Notes: generated from the sequence alone by a model not told the origin. 64,000 bases of DNA from Streptomyces sp. H27-H5 (GCF_026627505.1 NZ_JAPNLK010000046.1:1-64000); one strand, 5' to 3'; shown: positions 38,411 through 47,434, counted from the stretch's first letter. Made by a program: numbers and translations.

Positions 38411-39081
38411 CGTTTCACCGCCGCTCGCTTGGCCACCCAGCCCAGCAGCAGGCCGGTGGGCAGGGTCAGCAGGACGAAGCCCAGGGCGAAGACCCCGAAG
38501 ACGGCGAAGAGCGCGTCGGCCTCGTTCTCGATCATTTCCTTCATCAGTAGCGCCGCTTCGGCCACGCCGATGGCCGCAGCCACCGTGGTGTTCTTGGTGA
38601 GTGCGATCAGTACGTTGGTGAGCGGCGCGATGACCGCCCGGAAGGCCTGGGGGAGCACGATCAGCCGGAGCACCTGGAAGAAGCTCAGGCCCAGCGCGCG
38701 CGCCGCCTCGGCCTGCCCCACGGGCACCGTGTTGATGCCCGAGCGCAGCGCCTCACAGACGAAGGTGCCGGTGTAGGCCGTCAGTCCGAGGACCGCCAGT
38801 CGGAAACCGGTCTCCTTGAACGTGGTGCCGCCCAGGGTGATGCCGAGGGTCTCGCTGAGGCCCAGCGAGCAGCCGATGATCACCAAGGTCAGCGGGGTGT
38901 TGCGCACCACGTTGACGTACGTGGTGCCGAAACCGCGCATCAGCGGGACCGGGCTGACCCGCATCCCCGCCAGGGCGGTGCCCCATATGAGGGACCCGAT
39001 CGCCGAGTAGAGGGTGAGCTGAACCGTCACCCAGAAGGCTCCGAGCACGTCGTACTGCCCGGAATCAAGAAAGTCGAACAC
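38407..39081 (-). CDS. gluC: glutamate ABC transporter permease GluC
   Basis: 224 residues, about five membrane helices, HEQ-family amino-acid permease. The EAA-loop (EALRSGINTVPVGQAEAARA) that docks on the ATPase is clear. ATG 39081 begins MFDFLDSGQYDVLGAFWVTV. It is separated from gluB by 83 bases that contain a hairpin, and overlaps gluD by 4 bases. Confidence 0.94.
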   Translation of the reverse strand: MFDFLDSGQYDVLGAFWVTVQLTLYSAIGSLIWGTALAGMRVSPVPLMRGFGTTYVNVVRNTPLTLVIIGCSLGLSETLGITLGGTTFKETGFRLAVLGLTAYTGTFVCEALRSGINTVPVGQAEAARALGLSFFQVLRLIVLPQAFRAVIAPLTNVLIALTKNTTVAAAIGVAEAALLMKEMIENEADALFAVFGVFALGFVLLTLPTGLLLGWVAKRAAVKR

Positions 39082-39121
39082 GTTGCCCTGCGCTCTCCCC
39101 AGGATGGCCGGTGGGGGGCGC

Positions 39122-39146
39122 CGCCGCCCGCGGCAGGCGGGCGGCG
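39122..39146 (-). terminator. attenuator hairpin between gluB and gluC
   Basis: A 10-bp stem (39122-39131 and 39137-39146) with a 5-base loop lies between the binding-protein and permease genes. Such hairpins commonly leave the binding protein in excess by stabilising its mRNA 3' end or by partial termination. Confidence 0.7.
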
Positions 39147-39164
39147 ACGCTCCTCACCGAGGAA

Positions 39165-40019
39165 TCAGCTGCCTTCGGTGATCTGCGGGGCAGGCTCGTT
39201 CTTGTAGCCGGCGGGGCCGAAGTTCTTCTTCACGGCCGCCTCCCAGGCGCCGTCCGAGACCATCTTCTTGAGCGCGGCGTTGATCTTGGTCTGGAGCTCC
39301 TTGTCGCCCTTCTTCAGACCGATGCCGTAGTTCTCGTTGCTCAGGCTCAGCCCGACCAGCTTGAACTTGCCCTTGTTCTTCTCCTGGGCGGCGTAGCCGG
39401 CCAGGATCGAGTTGTCCGTGGTCAGGGCGTCGACAGCCTTGCTCTCCAGGGCGGTCAGGCACTCGGAGTAACCGGCGTTCTGCTTGAGGTCGGCCTCCGG
39501 GGCCAGCTTCTCCTTGACGTTCTGCGCCGAGGTGGAGCCGGTGACCGAGCAGAGCTTCTTCTTGTTCAGGTCCTCGGGCTTGGTGATCGACGTGTCGTCG
39601 GCGCGGACCAGCAGGTCCTGGTGCGCGAGGAGGTACGGGCCGGCGAAGTCGACCTTCGCCTTGCGCTTCTCGTTGATCGAGTAGCTCGCGACGACGAACT
39701 TCACGTCACCGTTGGAGATCAGGTTCTCGCGCTCGGCGCTGATGGCCTGCTTGAACTCGATCTGGTCGGGCTGGTAACCGAGTTCCTTGGCCACGTAGGT
39801 CGCCACGTCGACGTCGAAACCGGTGTACTTGCCGTCCGGGGTCTTCAGGCCGACACCGGGCTGGTCGAACTTGATGCCGATGACGACCTTGTCCTTCTTG
39901 CCGCCACCGCTCGAACCGGCGTCGCCGGTCGCCTTGTCCCCGCTGCCGCCACAGGCGGTCGCGGTCAGGGCGAGAGCCACGGCCGCGGCGACGGCCGCAC
40001 CGGCCTTGTAAAGCTTCAT
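39165..40019 (-). CDS. gluB: glutamate ABC transporter substrate-binding lipoprotein GluB
   Basis: 284 residues. Lipoprotein signal peptide (AAVAAAVALALTATACGG, lipobox TATAC), followed by a type 3 periplasmic-binding fold (KVVIGIKFDQPGVGLKTPDG, YTGFDVDVATYVAKELGY, DLLVRADDTSI). It captures glutamate outside the membrane for the GluCD channel. Start at ATG 40019. It lies 109 bases after gluA. Confidence 0.95.
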   Translation of the reverse strand: MKLYKAGAAVAAAVALALTATACGGSGDKATGDAGSSGGGKKDKVVIGIKFDQPGVGLKTPDGKYTGFDVDVATYVAKELGYQPDQIEFKQAISAERENLISNGDVKFVVASYSINEKRKAKVDFAGPYLLAHQDLLVRADDTSITKPEDLNKKKLCSVTGSTSAQNVKEKLAPEADLKQNAGYSECLTALESKAVDALTTDNSILAGYAAQEKNKGKFKLVGLSLSNENYGIGLKKGDKELQTKINAALKKMVSDGAWEAAVKKNFGPAGYKNEPAPQITEGS

Positions 40020-40128
40020 GGTGAACTTCCCTCGGGTGAGACGTGGTTGAACGCCGAGCGAGACGTGCCGCGTCGGCGGGCCCGGTCGTGTCAGGGTTCT
40101 GACACCGGATCACTACCAGACGCGAGCG

Positions 40129-40914
40129 TCAGTGATGCAGGATCTTCGACAGGAAGTCCTTCGCGCGGTCGCTGCGGGGGTTGCTGAAGAACTGCTCGGG
40201 CACCGCCTCTTCGACGATCTTCCCGTCGGCCATGAAGACGACCCGGTTGGCAGCGGAGCGGGCGAAGCCCATCTCGTGCGTGACGACCACCATGGTCATC
40301 CCCTCCCGGGCGAGCTGCTGCATGACCTCCAGCACCTCGTTGATCATCTCCGGGTCGAGAGCCGACGTCGGCTCGTCGAACAGCATCACCTTCGGGTCCA
40401 TCGCCAGCGCGCGGGCGATCGCCACGCGCTGCTGCTGACCACCGGAGAGCTGCGCCGGGTACTTGTCCGCCTGGGAACCGACGCCGACGCGGTCGAGCAG
40501 CGCCTTCGCCTTCTCCGTCGCCTCCGCCGCGTTCGTCTTGCGGACCTTCAGCTGGCCCAACATGACGTTCTGCAGGACCGTCTTGTGCGCGAACAGGTTG
40601 AACGACTGGAAGACCATGCCGACATCGGCTCGCAGTCGCGCCAATTCCTTGCCCTCGGAGGGCAGTTCCTTGCCGTCGACCGTGATGGTTCCCGAGTCGA
40701 TGGTCTCCAGCCTGTTGATCGTCCGGCACAGCGTGGACTTGCCCGATCCCGAGGGGCCGATCACCACGACGACCTCACCGCGGGCAATGCTCAGATCGAT
40801 GTCCTGAAGCACGTGCAGCGCGCCGAAGTGCTTGTTGACGTTGCTCAGTACGACCAGGCTGTCCGCGGCAGCGGCCGCGTCCTGCACGTCCTTGGTCACT
40901 GATACTCCGCTCAT
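40129..40914 (-). CDS. gluA: glutamate ABC transporter ATP-binding protein GluA
   Basis: 261 residues. Walker A GPSGSGKST, Q-loop FQSFNLF, signature LSGGQQQRVAIARALA, Walker B VMLFDEPTSALDPE, and switch His VVTHEMG are complete. It energises glutamate import. The ATG at 40914 is used here. A GTG five codons later (VTKDVQ) has GGAG 5 bases upstream and may be the true start. It is first gene of gluABCD and divergent from the two-component genes gluRK. Confidence 0.95.
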   Translation of the reverse strand: MSGVSVTKDVQDAAAAADSLVVLSNVNKHFGALHVLQDIDLSIARGEVVVVIGPSGSGKSTLCRTINRLETIDSGTITVDGKELPSEGKELARLRADVGMVFQSFNLFAHKTVLQNVMLGQLKVRKTNAAEATEKAKALLDRVGVGSQADKYPAQLSGGQQQRVAIARALAMDPKVMLFDEPTSALDPEMINEVLEVMQQLAREGMTMVVVTHEMGFARSAANRVVFMADGKIVEEAVPEQFFSNPRSDRAKDFLSKILHH

Positions 40915-40998
40915 CGGCTTCTTGCTCCGTCCTCCGTCGGTTGGGAGGACAGTAGTGACGAGGTGCGCACACCGTCATCACATCTGAGGGAGAATTGA

Positions 40999-41081
40999 GC
41001 ATAACGATCCGGCCTCGCCCGGATACGCTCCGTGCGCGACGCCCGCGACGGCACCCCTGTACTCGTACCGGGTGCATAACG
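40999..41081. promoter_or_regulatory. gluA-gluR intergenic region with GCATAACG direct repeats
   Basis: The 317-base gap between divergent gluA and gluR carries GCATAACG twice, at 40999-41006 and 41074-41081, 75 bp apart (about seven turns). An ATCCGG/CCGGAT inverted repeat lies between them. In S. coelicolor GluR controls gluABCD from this intergenic region, so these are candidate sites; assignment is inference. Confidence 0.45.
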
Positions 41082-41231
41082 GAAGACTCGCGGGCGCGGA
41101 AGTCCCTTGACGTGGGACTCTGCATCAGCGTGGATGCATGGTGGCCATGAAACCGACATGACGCCGCAAGAAAACCGCCACAACGGCGCCACCCGCCGAC
41201 CGGACGGGACGGACGAGGGAAGGGTGACGCA

Positions 41232-41936
41232 GTGAGACTGCTGCTCGTCGAGGACGACGACCACGTCGCCGCCGCGCTGTCCGCGATCCTCGCCCGGCAC
41301 GGCTTCCGGGTGACCCACGCCCGCAACGGCGAGGAGGCACTCCAGGCACTCCTGCCGGCCGACGCCCCGCCCTTCGGAGTGGTCCTGCTCGACCTCGGCC
41401 TGCCCGACCAGGACGGCTACGAGGTGTGCGGCAAGATCCGCAAGCGCACCGCCACCCCCGTGATCATGGTGACCGCCCGCGGTGACGTGCGCTCCCGCAT
41501 CCACGGCCTGAACATGGGCGCCGACGACTACGTGGTCAAGCCCTACGACACCGGCGAGCTCCTCGCCCGGATCCACGCCGTCGCCCGGCGCACCGGAGCC
41601 TCCGAGGAGGCCGCCGCCACCGGCACCGGAGCCCCCGCCATCGTCCGACTCGGCCCGGTCAGCATCGAGCTGCCCACCCGCCGGGTCACCGTCGACGGCG
41701 CCGACGTACCGCTCACCCGCAAGGAATTCGACCTGCTGGCCCTGCTCGCGCAGCGACCCGGCGTCGTCTTCCGTCGCGAACAGATCATCAGCGAGGTGTG
41801 GCGCACCAGCTGGGAAGGCACCGGCCGGACCCTGGAGGTCCACGTCGCCTCGCTGCGCTCCAAGCTGAGCATGCCCGCACTCATCGAAACCGTCCGCGGG
41901 GTGGGCTACCGGCTCGTCACCCCGGCCGCCCCCTAG
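41232..41936 (+). CDS. gluR: OmpR-family response regulator GluR
   Basis: 234 residues. Receiver domain (1-118) with acidic pocket EDDD, phospho-acceptor Asp54 (VLLDLGLPDQDG) and Lys in VVKPYD. An OmpR winged helix (about 140-230: LTRKEFDLLALLAQRPG, GRTLEVHVASLRSKL, GVGYRL) binds DNA. GTG 41232 has an AGGG site upstream. It is 12 bases upstream of the kinase gene. Position and divergence match the GluR-GluK system reported in S. coelicolor for glutamate sensing and uptake. Confidence 0.92.
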   Translation: MRLLLVEDDDHVAAALSAILARHGFRVTHARNGEEALQALLPADAPPFGVVLLDLGLPDQDGYEVCGKIRKRTATPVIMVTARGDVRSRIHGLNMGADDYVVKPYDTGELLARIHAVARRTGASEEAAATGTGAPAIVRLGPVSIELPTRRVTVDGADVPLTRKEFDLLALLAQRPGVVFRREQIISEVWRTSWEGTGRTLEVHVASLRSKLSMPALIETVRGVGYRLVTPAAP

Positions 41937-41948
41937 CGGGGTCCCGTC

Positions 41949-43361
41949 GTGCGCGCCCGACTGCTTCCGCTCCTCGTCGTCCTGATGGCGGGCGTCCTGC
42001 TCGCGCTCGGCTTCCCGCTCGCCGTCAGCCTCGCCGCCGGACAACAGCAGCGGGTCGTGGTCGACCGGATCGACGACAGCGCCCGCTTCGCCGCCCTCGC
42101 CCAGTTCGTCATCGACGCCGAGGGCTCCGGCTCCACCGGCGCCGACGAACGCCGCGACACCCTCCAACTGGAACTCGCCCGCTACCAGGAGCTGTACGGC
42201 ATCCGCGTCGGCATCTTCTACCGCGACGACAACGCGATGGCCCGCGCCCCCGGCTGGTGGCAGCTCCCCGAGTCCGGCGAAGGGCGCCGCGCCTTCGAAG
42301 AGGCCCTCGCCGGTCGACGCAGCCACGACCCGGGCCAGGTGTGGCCCTGGCAGACCCACGGCAAGCTCCTCGTCGTCTCCCCGGTCGTCCTCGACGGCGA
42401 CGTCGTCGCCGTCGTCGCCACCGAATCGCCCACCGACCTGATGCGGGGCCGGATCCTGGAGGGCTGGCTCCTCATCGCGGGCGGCCTCGCCGCCGCCATG
42501 CTGGTCGCGTTCGGAGCCGCGCTGCGACTCACCAGCTGGGTGCTCAAGCCCGTCCAGACCCTGGACGCGGCCGCCCACGGCATCTCCACCGGCAAGATGA
42601 ACTCCCGGGTCGCGGCCGACAGCGGACCGCCGGAACTGCGACGCCTGGCCCACTCGTTCAACGAGATGGCGGACAACGTCGAAGAGGTGCTGGAGCAGCA
42701 GCGGGCGTTCGTTGCGGACGCCTCCCACCAACTGCGCAACCCGCTCGCCGCGCTGCTCCTGCGGATCGAACTCCTTGCCCTCGAACTGCCCGAGGGAAAC
42801 GAGGAGATCGCTTCCGTGCGCACCGAAGGCAAACGCCTGACCCAGGTCCTCGACGACCTCCTCGACCTGGCCCTGGCCGAGCACGCCGCCGCCGAGATCT
42901 GCCTGATCGACATCGGCGGGCTGGCCGCCGAGCGGGTCACCGCCTGGCGCCCCTTCGCCGAGGAGAAGGGCGTGGAACTCACCGAACCCGGCCCGGAGGC
43001 CGTCACCGGTTGGGCCGACCCCATCGCCCTGTCCAGCGCCCTCGACGCCGTCATCGACAACGCCCTCAAGTTCACCCCCCGCGGGGAACGCGTCGAGGTC
43101 GAGGTCTCCACCCAGGGGCGCTCCGCGCTCGTCACCGTCGCCGACCGGGGCCCCGGACTCACCCCCGAGGAACTGCTGCGCGTCGGCGACCGCTTCTGGC
43201 GCAGCGGACGCCACCAGAACGTCAAGGGATCCGGGCTGGGCCTGTCCATCTCCCGTGCCCTCCTCGCCTCGGGCGGCGGGTCCCTCGCGTACGAGACGAA
43301 CCCGCCGCACGGACTGCGGGTGACGGTGGCCGTGCCGCACACCGACCCCCACGCGGACTAG
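41949..43361 (+). CDS. gluK: sensor histidine kinase GluK
   Basis: 470 residues. Two membrane helices (about 5-30 and 172-192) flank an extracytoplasmic sensor of about 140 residues. HAMP (about 193-248), HisKA with His260 (ADASHQLRNPLAALL), and HATPase (VIDNALKFTPRGE, VADRGPGLTPEE, GSGLGLSISRALL) follow. It is likely to sense extracellular glutamate and phosphorylate GluR. GTG 41949, 12 bases after gluR, begins with a normal signal-anchor. Convergent with the GH85 gene. Confidence 0.92.
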   Translation: MRARLLPLLVVLMAGVLLALGFPLAVSLAAGQQQRVVVDRIDDSARFAALAQFVIDAEGSGSTGADERRDTLQLELARYQELYGIRVGIFYRDDNAMARAPGWWQLPESGEGRRAFEEALAGRRSHDPGQVWPWQTHGKLLVVSPVVLDGDVVAVVATESPTDLMRGRILEGWLLIAGGLAAAMLVAFGAALRLTSWVLKPVQTLDAAAHGISTGKMNSRVAADSGPPELRRLAHSFNEMADNVEEVLEQQRAFVADASHQLRNPLAALLLRIELLALELPEGNEEIASVRTEGKRLTQVLDDLLDLALAEHAAAEICLIDIGGLAAERVTAWRPFAEEKGVELTEPGPEAVTGWADPIALSSALDAVIDNALKFTPRGERVEVEVSTQGRSALVTVADRGPGLTPEELLRVGDRFWRSGRHQNVKGSGLGLSISRALLASGGGSLAYETNPPHGLRVTVAVPHTDPHAD

Positions 43362-43405
43362 CCGTACACCGACTCCCACGCGGACTGGGGGACCCTCCCG
43401 GCGGT

Positions 43406-45619
43406 TCAGTCGGGATCGTTCCAGGTCAGGGCGGTGCGGGCCGGCTCGGACAGCGTGTACAGCTCGTCCACGGCCCGTACCTCGAAGGCCGCCGCGCGTT
43501 CCCGTCCGGCGCGGGTGACGGCCGGCAGGTGGAGGGCGGCGCCGCAGGTGCCGCCGAGGAAGCGGCGGGCCCCGTCCGGCAGCAGGCGGTAGACCTCGTG
43601 GTGGCGGATCGGCCCGGGCGCGCGGCGCCACGACAGGCGGACCGAGGCCACACCGTCCCGCTGGGCCGAAGCCTTCACCCTCAGCGCGCCCGGGGCGGCC
43701 GGCCTCCGCCGCGCCGCGGTGTCGTGCACCGACAGGGCGCCGAGCCGCCAGCGCACCGGCCCCGTCCCGCGGGCCGTGATCCGTACGGCCAGCGCGTACG
43801 CGGTTCTCCCGGCGCGCGTCCCGAGAGCGACCCGGCCGGTGCGCCAGCCCGTACCGGAGTCGGGGTCGTCCACCCCGAACCAGGTGTACGGGACCGGCTC
43901 GCCCGCGGCGGCGGGCTCGCGCAGGGCGACGCCGACCTCCACGGCGACCGGGACGCCGCCCGGGGCGCGGGCGTGGACCAGGTCCAGGACCGTCGTACGG
44001 GTCAGGGGCAACCGGGTGGCGTGCAGGCCGACGGCGGCGGGCGAGGTGAGGACGCCCTCGACCAGGAGGCTGGAGCCGCCGCGCCACGCCTCGTCGAAGT
44101 CCAGGGTGACCGAGGGGCGCGGGCCGTCGGTGTCGACCACCCAGCGCCGCCCGGGCAGCACGTCCTGGAGGCCGAGCTGGTTCCAGGGCGCCGGCGAGGT
44201 GACCTCGCCGGCCTCGTACCAGCGCTCCCCGTGGCCCGTGTTGAACGCGCAGCCGAAGGGGAGGGCGGCGACGGTGGAGCGGTCGGCGACGACCGTGGCG
44301 GGCGCGCGCCAGCCGCTCTCGGGCGCCGGGCGGGCCGGGTCCAGGGACTCGCCCGTCCAGAACCGGTCGTCGGCCCGGTGGAAGGCGCCCGGGGACCGGT
44401 CGGTGAGGTGGTTGCGGGTCCACTCGGGCCGGTAGAGCCCGATGCCGACGACGTGGTCCCGCTCGCGCGGGACGATCGCGTCCCAGTCGACCTCCGCGTT
44501 CCAGCCGCGGGACTCGGTGTCCACCGCGGCCCACAGCTCGTGGCGGCTGCGGCCCAGCCGTTCGGCGAGCGCGCCGGATTCCGCCAGGGTCCGGGCCGTC
44601 CAGCGGAAGTCCACGAACATGGTGTCCGCGACCGTCCCGAAGCGGTCCTCGAAGAAGTCCCGGTTCAGCGCGTTCAGCGCCCCCTGCCAGCCGACCCGGC
44701 CGGTGGTGTTCATCGCGTCGTACCAGGTGACACGCAGCCCGTGCCGTTCGCCCGCCGTCCGCAGGGCGCGCAGGAAACCCCGTGTCCGGCTCGCGAGCGC
44801 ACTGTCGCCGCCGTCCGTCTCGGCGTTGACGAACCAGCCGTCGAACCCGTACGTCCGCGCCACCCGGACGAGTTGCTCCGCGATCGGGAACCGGCCCGAG
44901 GCGTCCCGCCGCACCAGGTCACGGGTCCATCGCAGGTCACCGCCGTACGCGACGGGCGGCAGGAACACGTTGCCCAGCACCCGGACCCCGTTGCGGTGGG
45001 CCGCGTCGACCACGGGGGCGTTCGGGGCCAGCACGATCCCCTCCCCGGACGAGCCGCCCCAGAAGACCAGCTCGTCGATGTACGCCCAGTGCGTGAGCGC
45101 GTAGTGGTCGGCGGTCGCGGAACCCTGCGACGGATTCCCCGCGGTCGGCCCGAAGGACACCAGCGAGGAGATCCGGGCCTGCCCGACCCGGGCGCCGGGA
45201 TGCGGCGGCACGGGCGTGAACCGGCGCGCGAGGGGCACCGTCGAGGTGTTGTGGGCCAGGTCGGGATCCGAGGCCGGACTCCACTCGCGCAGCGACCGCC
45301 AGGTGATCCCGGGGCCGGGGCTCCCCTCCGGGAGCGAGTCCGGGAACCAGTACGAGGCGTACGGGGCGAGGTCCGCCGGGGGCGTCGGCCCGCCGGCCGT
45401 CCCCTCCCCGTCGACCGTCCCCTCCCCGTCGACCGTCCCCTCCCCGCCGACCGTCCCCTCCCCGGCGGCCGTCGCCCGCGCGGGCCACGCCGCCGCGGCG
45501 GCGGCCCCGGCCCCGGCGGCGAGCACCGCCCGCCGGGTCGGCCGGGCGGGGGAACGGCGAGGGGGCGGGGGAGTGCGCGGGTCGACACCGCGATCGGGCT
45601 CGGGCTGGGGCTCGTACAT
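43406..45619 (-). CDS. Tat-exported GH85 endo-beta-N-acetylglucosaminidase
   Basis: 737 residues. A twin-arginine signal (PTRRAVLAAGAGAAAAAAW, Arg29-Arg30) precedes a GEGTV-repeat linker (about 53-74). The GH85 catalytic barrel spans about 85-430 with the paired Asn265/Glu267 in DGWFVNAETD, used for substrate-assisted hydrolysis through an oxazoline. C-terminal beta domains (about 440-737, the last fibronectin-like) probably bind carbohydrate. Such enzymes cut the chitobiose core of N-glycans, releasing oligosaccharide. The next genes (GH5-like, LacI, ROK) fit a glycan-salvage cluster. Start ATG 45619. Confidence 0.9.
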   Translation of the reverse strand: MYEPQPEPDRGVDPRTPPPPRRSPARPTRRAVLAAGAGAAAAAAWPARATAAGEGTVGGEGTVDGEGTVDGEGTAGGPTPPADLAPYASYWFPDSLPEGSPGPGITWRSLREWSPASDPDLAHNTSTVPLARRFTPVPPHPGARVGQARISSLVSFGPTAGNPSQGSATADHYALTHWAYIDELVFWGGSSGEGIVLAPNAPVVDAAHRNGVRVLGNVFLPPVAYGGDLRWTRDLVRRDASGRFPIAEQLVRVARTYGFDGWFVNAETDGGDSALASRTRGFLRALRTAGERHGLRVTWYDAMNTTGRVGWQGALNALNRDFFEDRFGTVADTMFVDFRWTARTLAESGALAERLGRSRHELWAAVDTESRGWNAEVDWDAIVPRERDHVVGIGLYRPEWTRNHLTDRSPGAFHRADDRFWTGESLDPARPAPESGWRAPATVVADRSTVAALPFGCAFNTGHGERWYEAGEVTSPAPWNQLGLQDVLPGRRWVVDTDGPRPSVTLDFDEAWRGGSSLLVEGVLTSPAAVGLHATRLPLTRTTVLDLVHARAPGGVPVAVEVGVALREPAAAGEPVPYTWFGVDDPDSGTGWRTGRVALGTRAGRTAYALAVRITARGTGPVRWRLGALSVHDTAARRRPAAPGALRVKASAQRDGVASVRLSWRRAPGPIRHHEVYRLLPDGARRFLGGTCGAALHLPAVTRAGRERAAAFEVRAVDELYTLSEPARTALTWNDPD
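45397..45468 (-). repeat. four 18-bp tandem repeats inside GH85 gene
   Basis: Four consecutive 18-bp units (CCGTCCCCTCCCCGTCGA and variants) start at 45397, 45415, 45433 and 45451. They encode a GEGTV(D/G) hexapeptide repeat just after the signal peptide. In-frame copy-number change would lengthen or shorten the linker. Confidence 0.9.
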
Positions 45620-45672
45620 GCGGGGCTCCTCTGCGGAAGGGACGGCGGCTCCGTGAAGGGACGCTCGGTCGG

Positions 45673-45725
45673 ACCTCGCTCACACCTCGCTCACACCTCG
45701 CTCAGACCTGCTCAGGCCTCGGTCA
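45673..45725. repeat. 11-bp tandem repeat between GH85 and GH5-like genes
   Basis: ACCTCGCTCAC is repeated three times, followed by two degenerate copies (ACCTGCTCAG, GCCTCGGTCAC) that run into the end of the GH5-like gene. It fills most of the 92-base gap. Confidence 0.8.
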
Positions 45726-46995
45726 CCTCGGACACGTGCAGCACCTCGGTGATGCCGCGCGCGGACAAGTGCGCCCGGTCATCGGCATGTTCCGCCAGGA
45801 CCACCGCGGGGCGCACCCCCTGGGCCGTCAGCGCGGCCCACGCCTCGAAGAAGGTCCCGCCCGGGGCGCACACCGACCGCTCGGGCGCGGTGCGCGCCCC
45901 GCCGACGTCCACGACGAGCGCGGTGGACCGGACGGGCGGGCGGTGCTCCCGGCCCCGCCACCACTCGGCGATCCGGGCGATGGCCGCCCCCTGGGGCTTG
46001 AGCCGGCGGTCGTTGGTCAACAACCCCAGGCCGTACTCCAGCTCGGGGAAGTCCGCGAGGTCCCGGGACACGTCGTGCGAACACCACCAGGTCACGCCCC
46101 ACACGTCCGGGCAGTCCAGCACGTTGGCCACGGTCGCCTCGGTGAACTCCGCCGCGTGCTCCGGCTGGACCAGCGGCGCGGGCGCCCCGACCTCCTGGAG
46201 CCACACCGGGCGGTGCGGATCGAGGGCCCAGGCCTTGGACAGCTCGACCAGGTAGGCGGCGTGGTGCTCGGTGGCCGTCCCGGTGCGCCCGTGGCGCTGG
46301 GCGGTCCCGTTGAACACCCAGGAGTGCACGGCGGTGGCCGCGCCCAGCCGTGCCGCCTGGTCCGCGGTGAAGGGGTGCCCGTCCAGGTACCAGGCCGCGT
46401 CGTACTCGGCGTGCAGGTGGAACCGCCCCGGGGCCCCCTTCTCGCACGCGGCCAGCATCCGCTCCAGCCACCGCCGCGCCTGCTCCTGCGTGATCCGATC
46501 GGGGTCGGGGTGCGGGGAGTCCGAGAACTGGTTGATCTCGTTGCCGATGGTCATCCCGAGGAAGTTCGGCCGGTCGGCGAGGGCGGCGGCCAGCGTGCGC
46601 AGGTACTCCTCCTGCGCCTCCACCACACGGGGGTCGGTGAAGATGTTGCGCCGGTGCCAGGTCCCGGTCCAGGCGGGCAGGAAGTCGAAGCTCGACAGAT
46701 GCCCCTGCAATCCGTCCACGTTGACGTCGAGCCCGCGTTCGGCGGCCGCGTCGGTGAGCGCGATGAGCTGATCGACGGCGCGCGGGCGGATCAGCGTGCG
46801 GTTCGGCTGGAACAACGGCCACAACGGGAAGACCCGTACGTGGTCCAGCCCGAGCGCGGCGATCGAGTCGAGGTCGGCGCGGACCTCGTCGAGATCGAAG
46901 TCGAGCCAGTGGTGGAACCACCCCCGCGTCGGCGTGTAGTTGGCGCCGAACCGCAGCCGGCGGGGGAGTGGAGGAGGGGCGGTGTCGTCGTGCAT
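45712..46995 (-). CDS. GH5-like glycoside hydrolase, probable cytoplasmic beta-mannosidase
   Basis: 427 residues, (beta/alpha)8 clan-A hydrolase. Catalytic acid/base Glu153 (TIGNEINQF) and nucleophile Glu268 (VWLQEVGAP) are visible. There is no signal peptide, so it works inside the cell. It resembles GH5 subfamily 18 beta-mannosidases, which split mannosyl-beta-1,4-GlcNAc left from N-glycan cores; that assignment is from recall and context. ATG 46995 has AGGA 7 bases upstream. It lies upstream of the secreted GH85 on the same strand and is divergent from the LacI gene. Confidence 0.82.
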   Translation of the reverse strand: MHDDTAPPPLPRRLRFGANYTPTRGWFHHWLDFDLDEVRADLDSIAALGLDHVRVFPLWPLFQPNRTLIRPRAVDQLIALTDAAAERGLDVNVDGLQGHLSSFDFLPAWTGTWHRRNIFTDPRVVEAQEEYLRTLAAALADRPNFLGMTIGNEINQFSDSPHPDPDRITQEQARRWLERMLAACEKGAPGRFHLHAEYDAAWYLDGHPFTADQAARLGAATAVHSWVFNGTAQRHGRTGTATEHHAAYLVELSKAWALDPHRPVWLQEVGAPAPLVQPEHAAEFTEATVANVLDCPDVWGVTWWCSHDVSRDLADFPELEYGLGLLTNDRRLKPQGAAIARIAEWWRGREHRPPVRSTALVVDVGGARTAPERSVCAPGGTFFEAWAALTAQGVRPAVVLAEHADDRAHLSARGITEVLHVSEVTEA

Positions 46996-47187
46996 GAATG
47001 ATCCTGGAGTTCAGGGGAATTCACCGGACGCCCACAACCTGCCGCCCGTTCCGAGGGAAAGTCAACAGGGTCGACACGGGTGATCTCGACCCGATGAGCC
47101 TGAATATGCCGCGTGCGGAGGGCGGTTGGCGACTTATGCGCTTCAGTCCAAGCCGCAGTAGGGGAGTTGACGATCGAGACTTCCGTG

Positions 47188-47201
47188 CTAATGCGGTTTA
47201 G
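47188..47201. promoter_or_regulatory. candidate LacI operator between GH5-like and LacI genes
   Basis: CTAATGCGGTTTAG is an imperfect palindrome with the central CG expected of LacI-family operators (5 of 7 pairs match). It lies in the 439-base divergent gap 46996-47434. TTGACG at 47270-47275 with TAGGGC at 47294-47299 could be the lacI promoter. Nothing else clear is seen in the gap. Confidence 0.4.
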
Positions 47202-47434
47202 TGGCGACCCGATCGCCACGACCAGGGGGAAAGGGTGGGGGATTTGGCCAACGTCGACCACGGGGGGCGTTGACGGGTGTGCGCGCAATCCGGTAGGGCG
47301 TCCGGGAAGTGTCAAGGGGGGCCCCGAGCACCGACGTTCGGGCGATGCCCGGGGGCCGTGATGGCCGCCTTGCGGGGGCCGGATCGCGTACGGTCCCGCC
47401 ATCGGAGTCCGCTTCGGCGAAGGATGAGGCAGGC

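Noticed and set aside
41798..46255. 1485-codon plus-strand frame overlapping gluK and the GH85 gene
   Set aside because: It overlaps two clear genes in other frames and shows Arg/Pro-rich shadow composition throughout.
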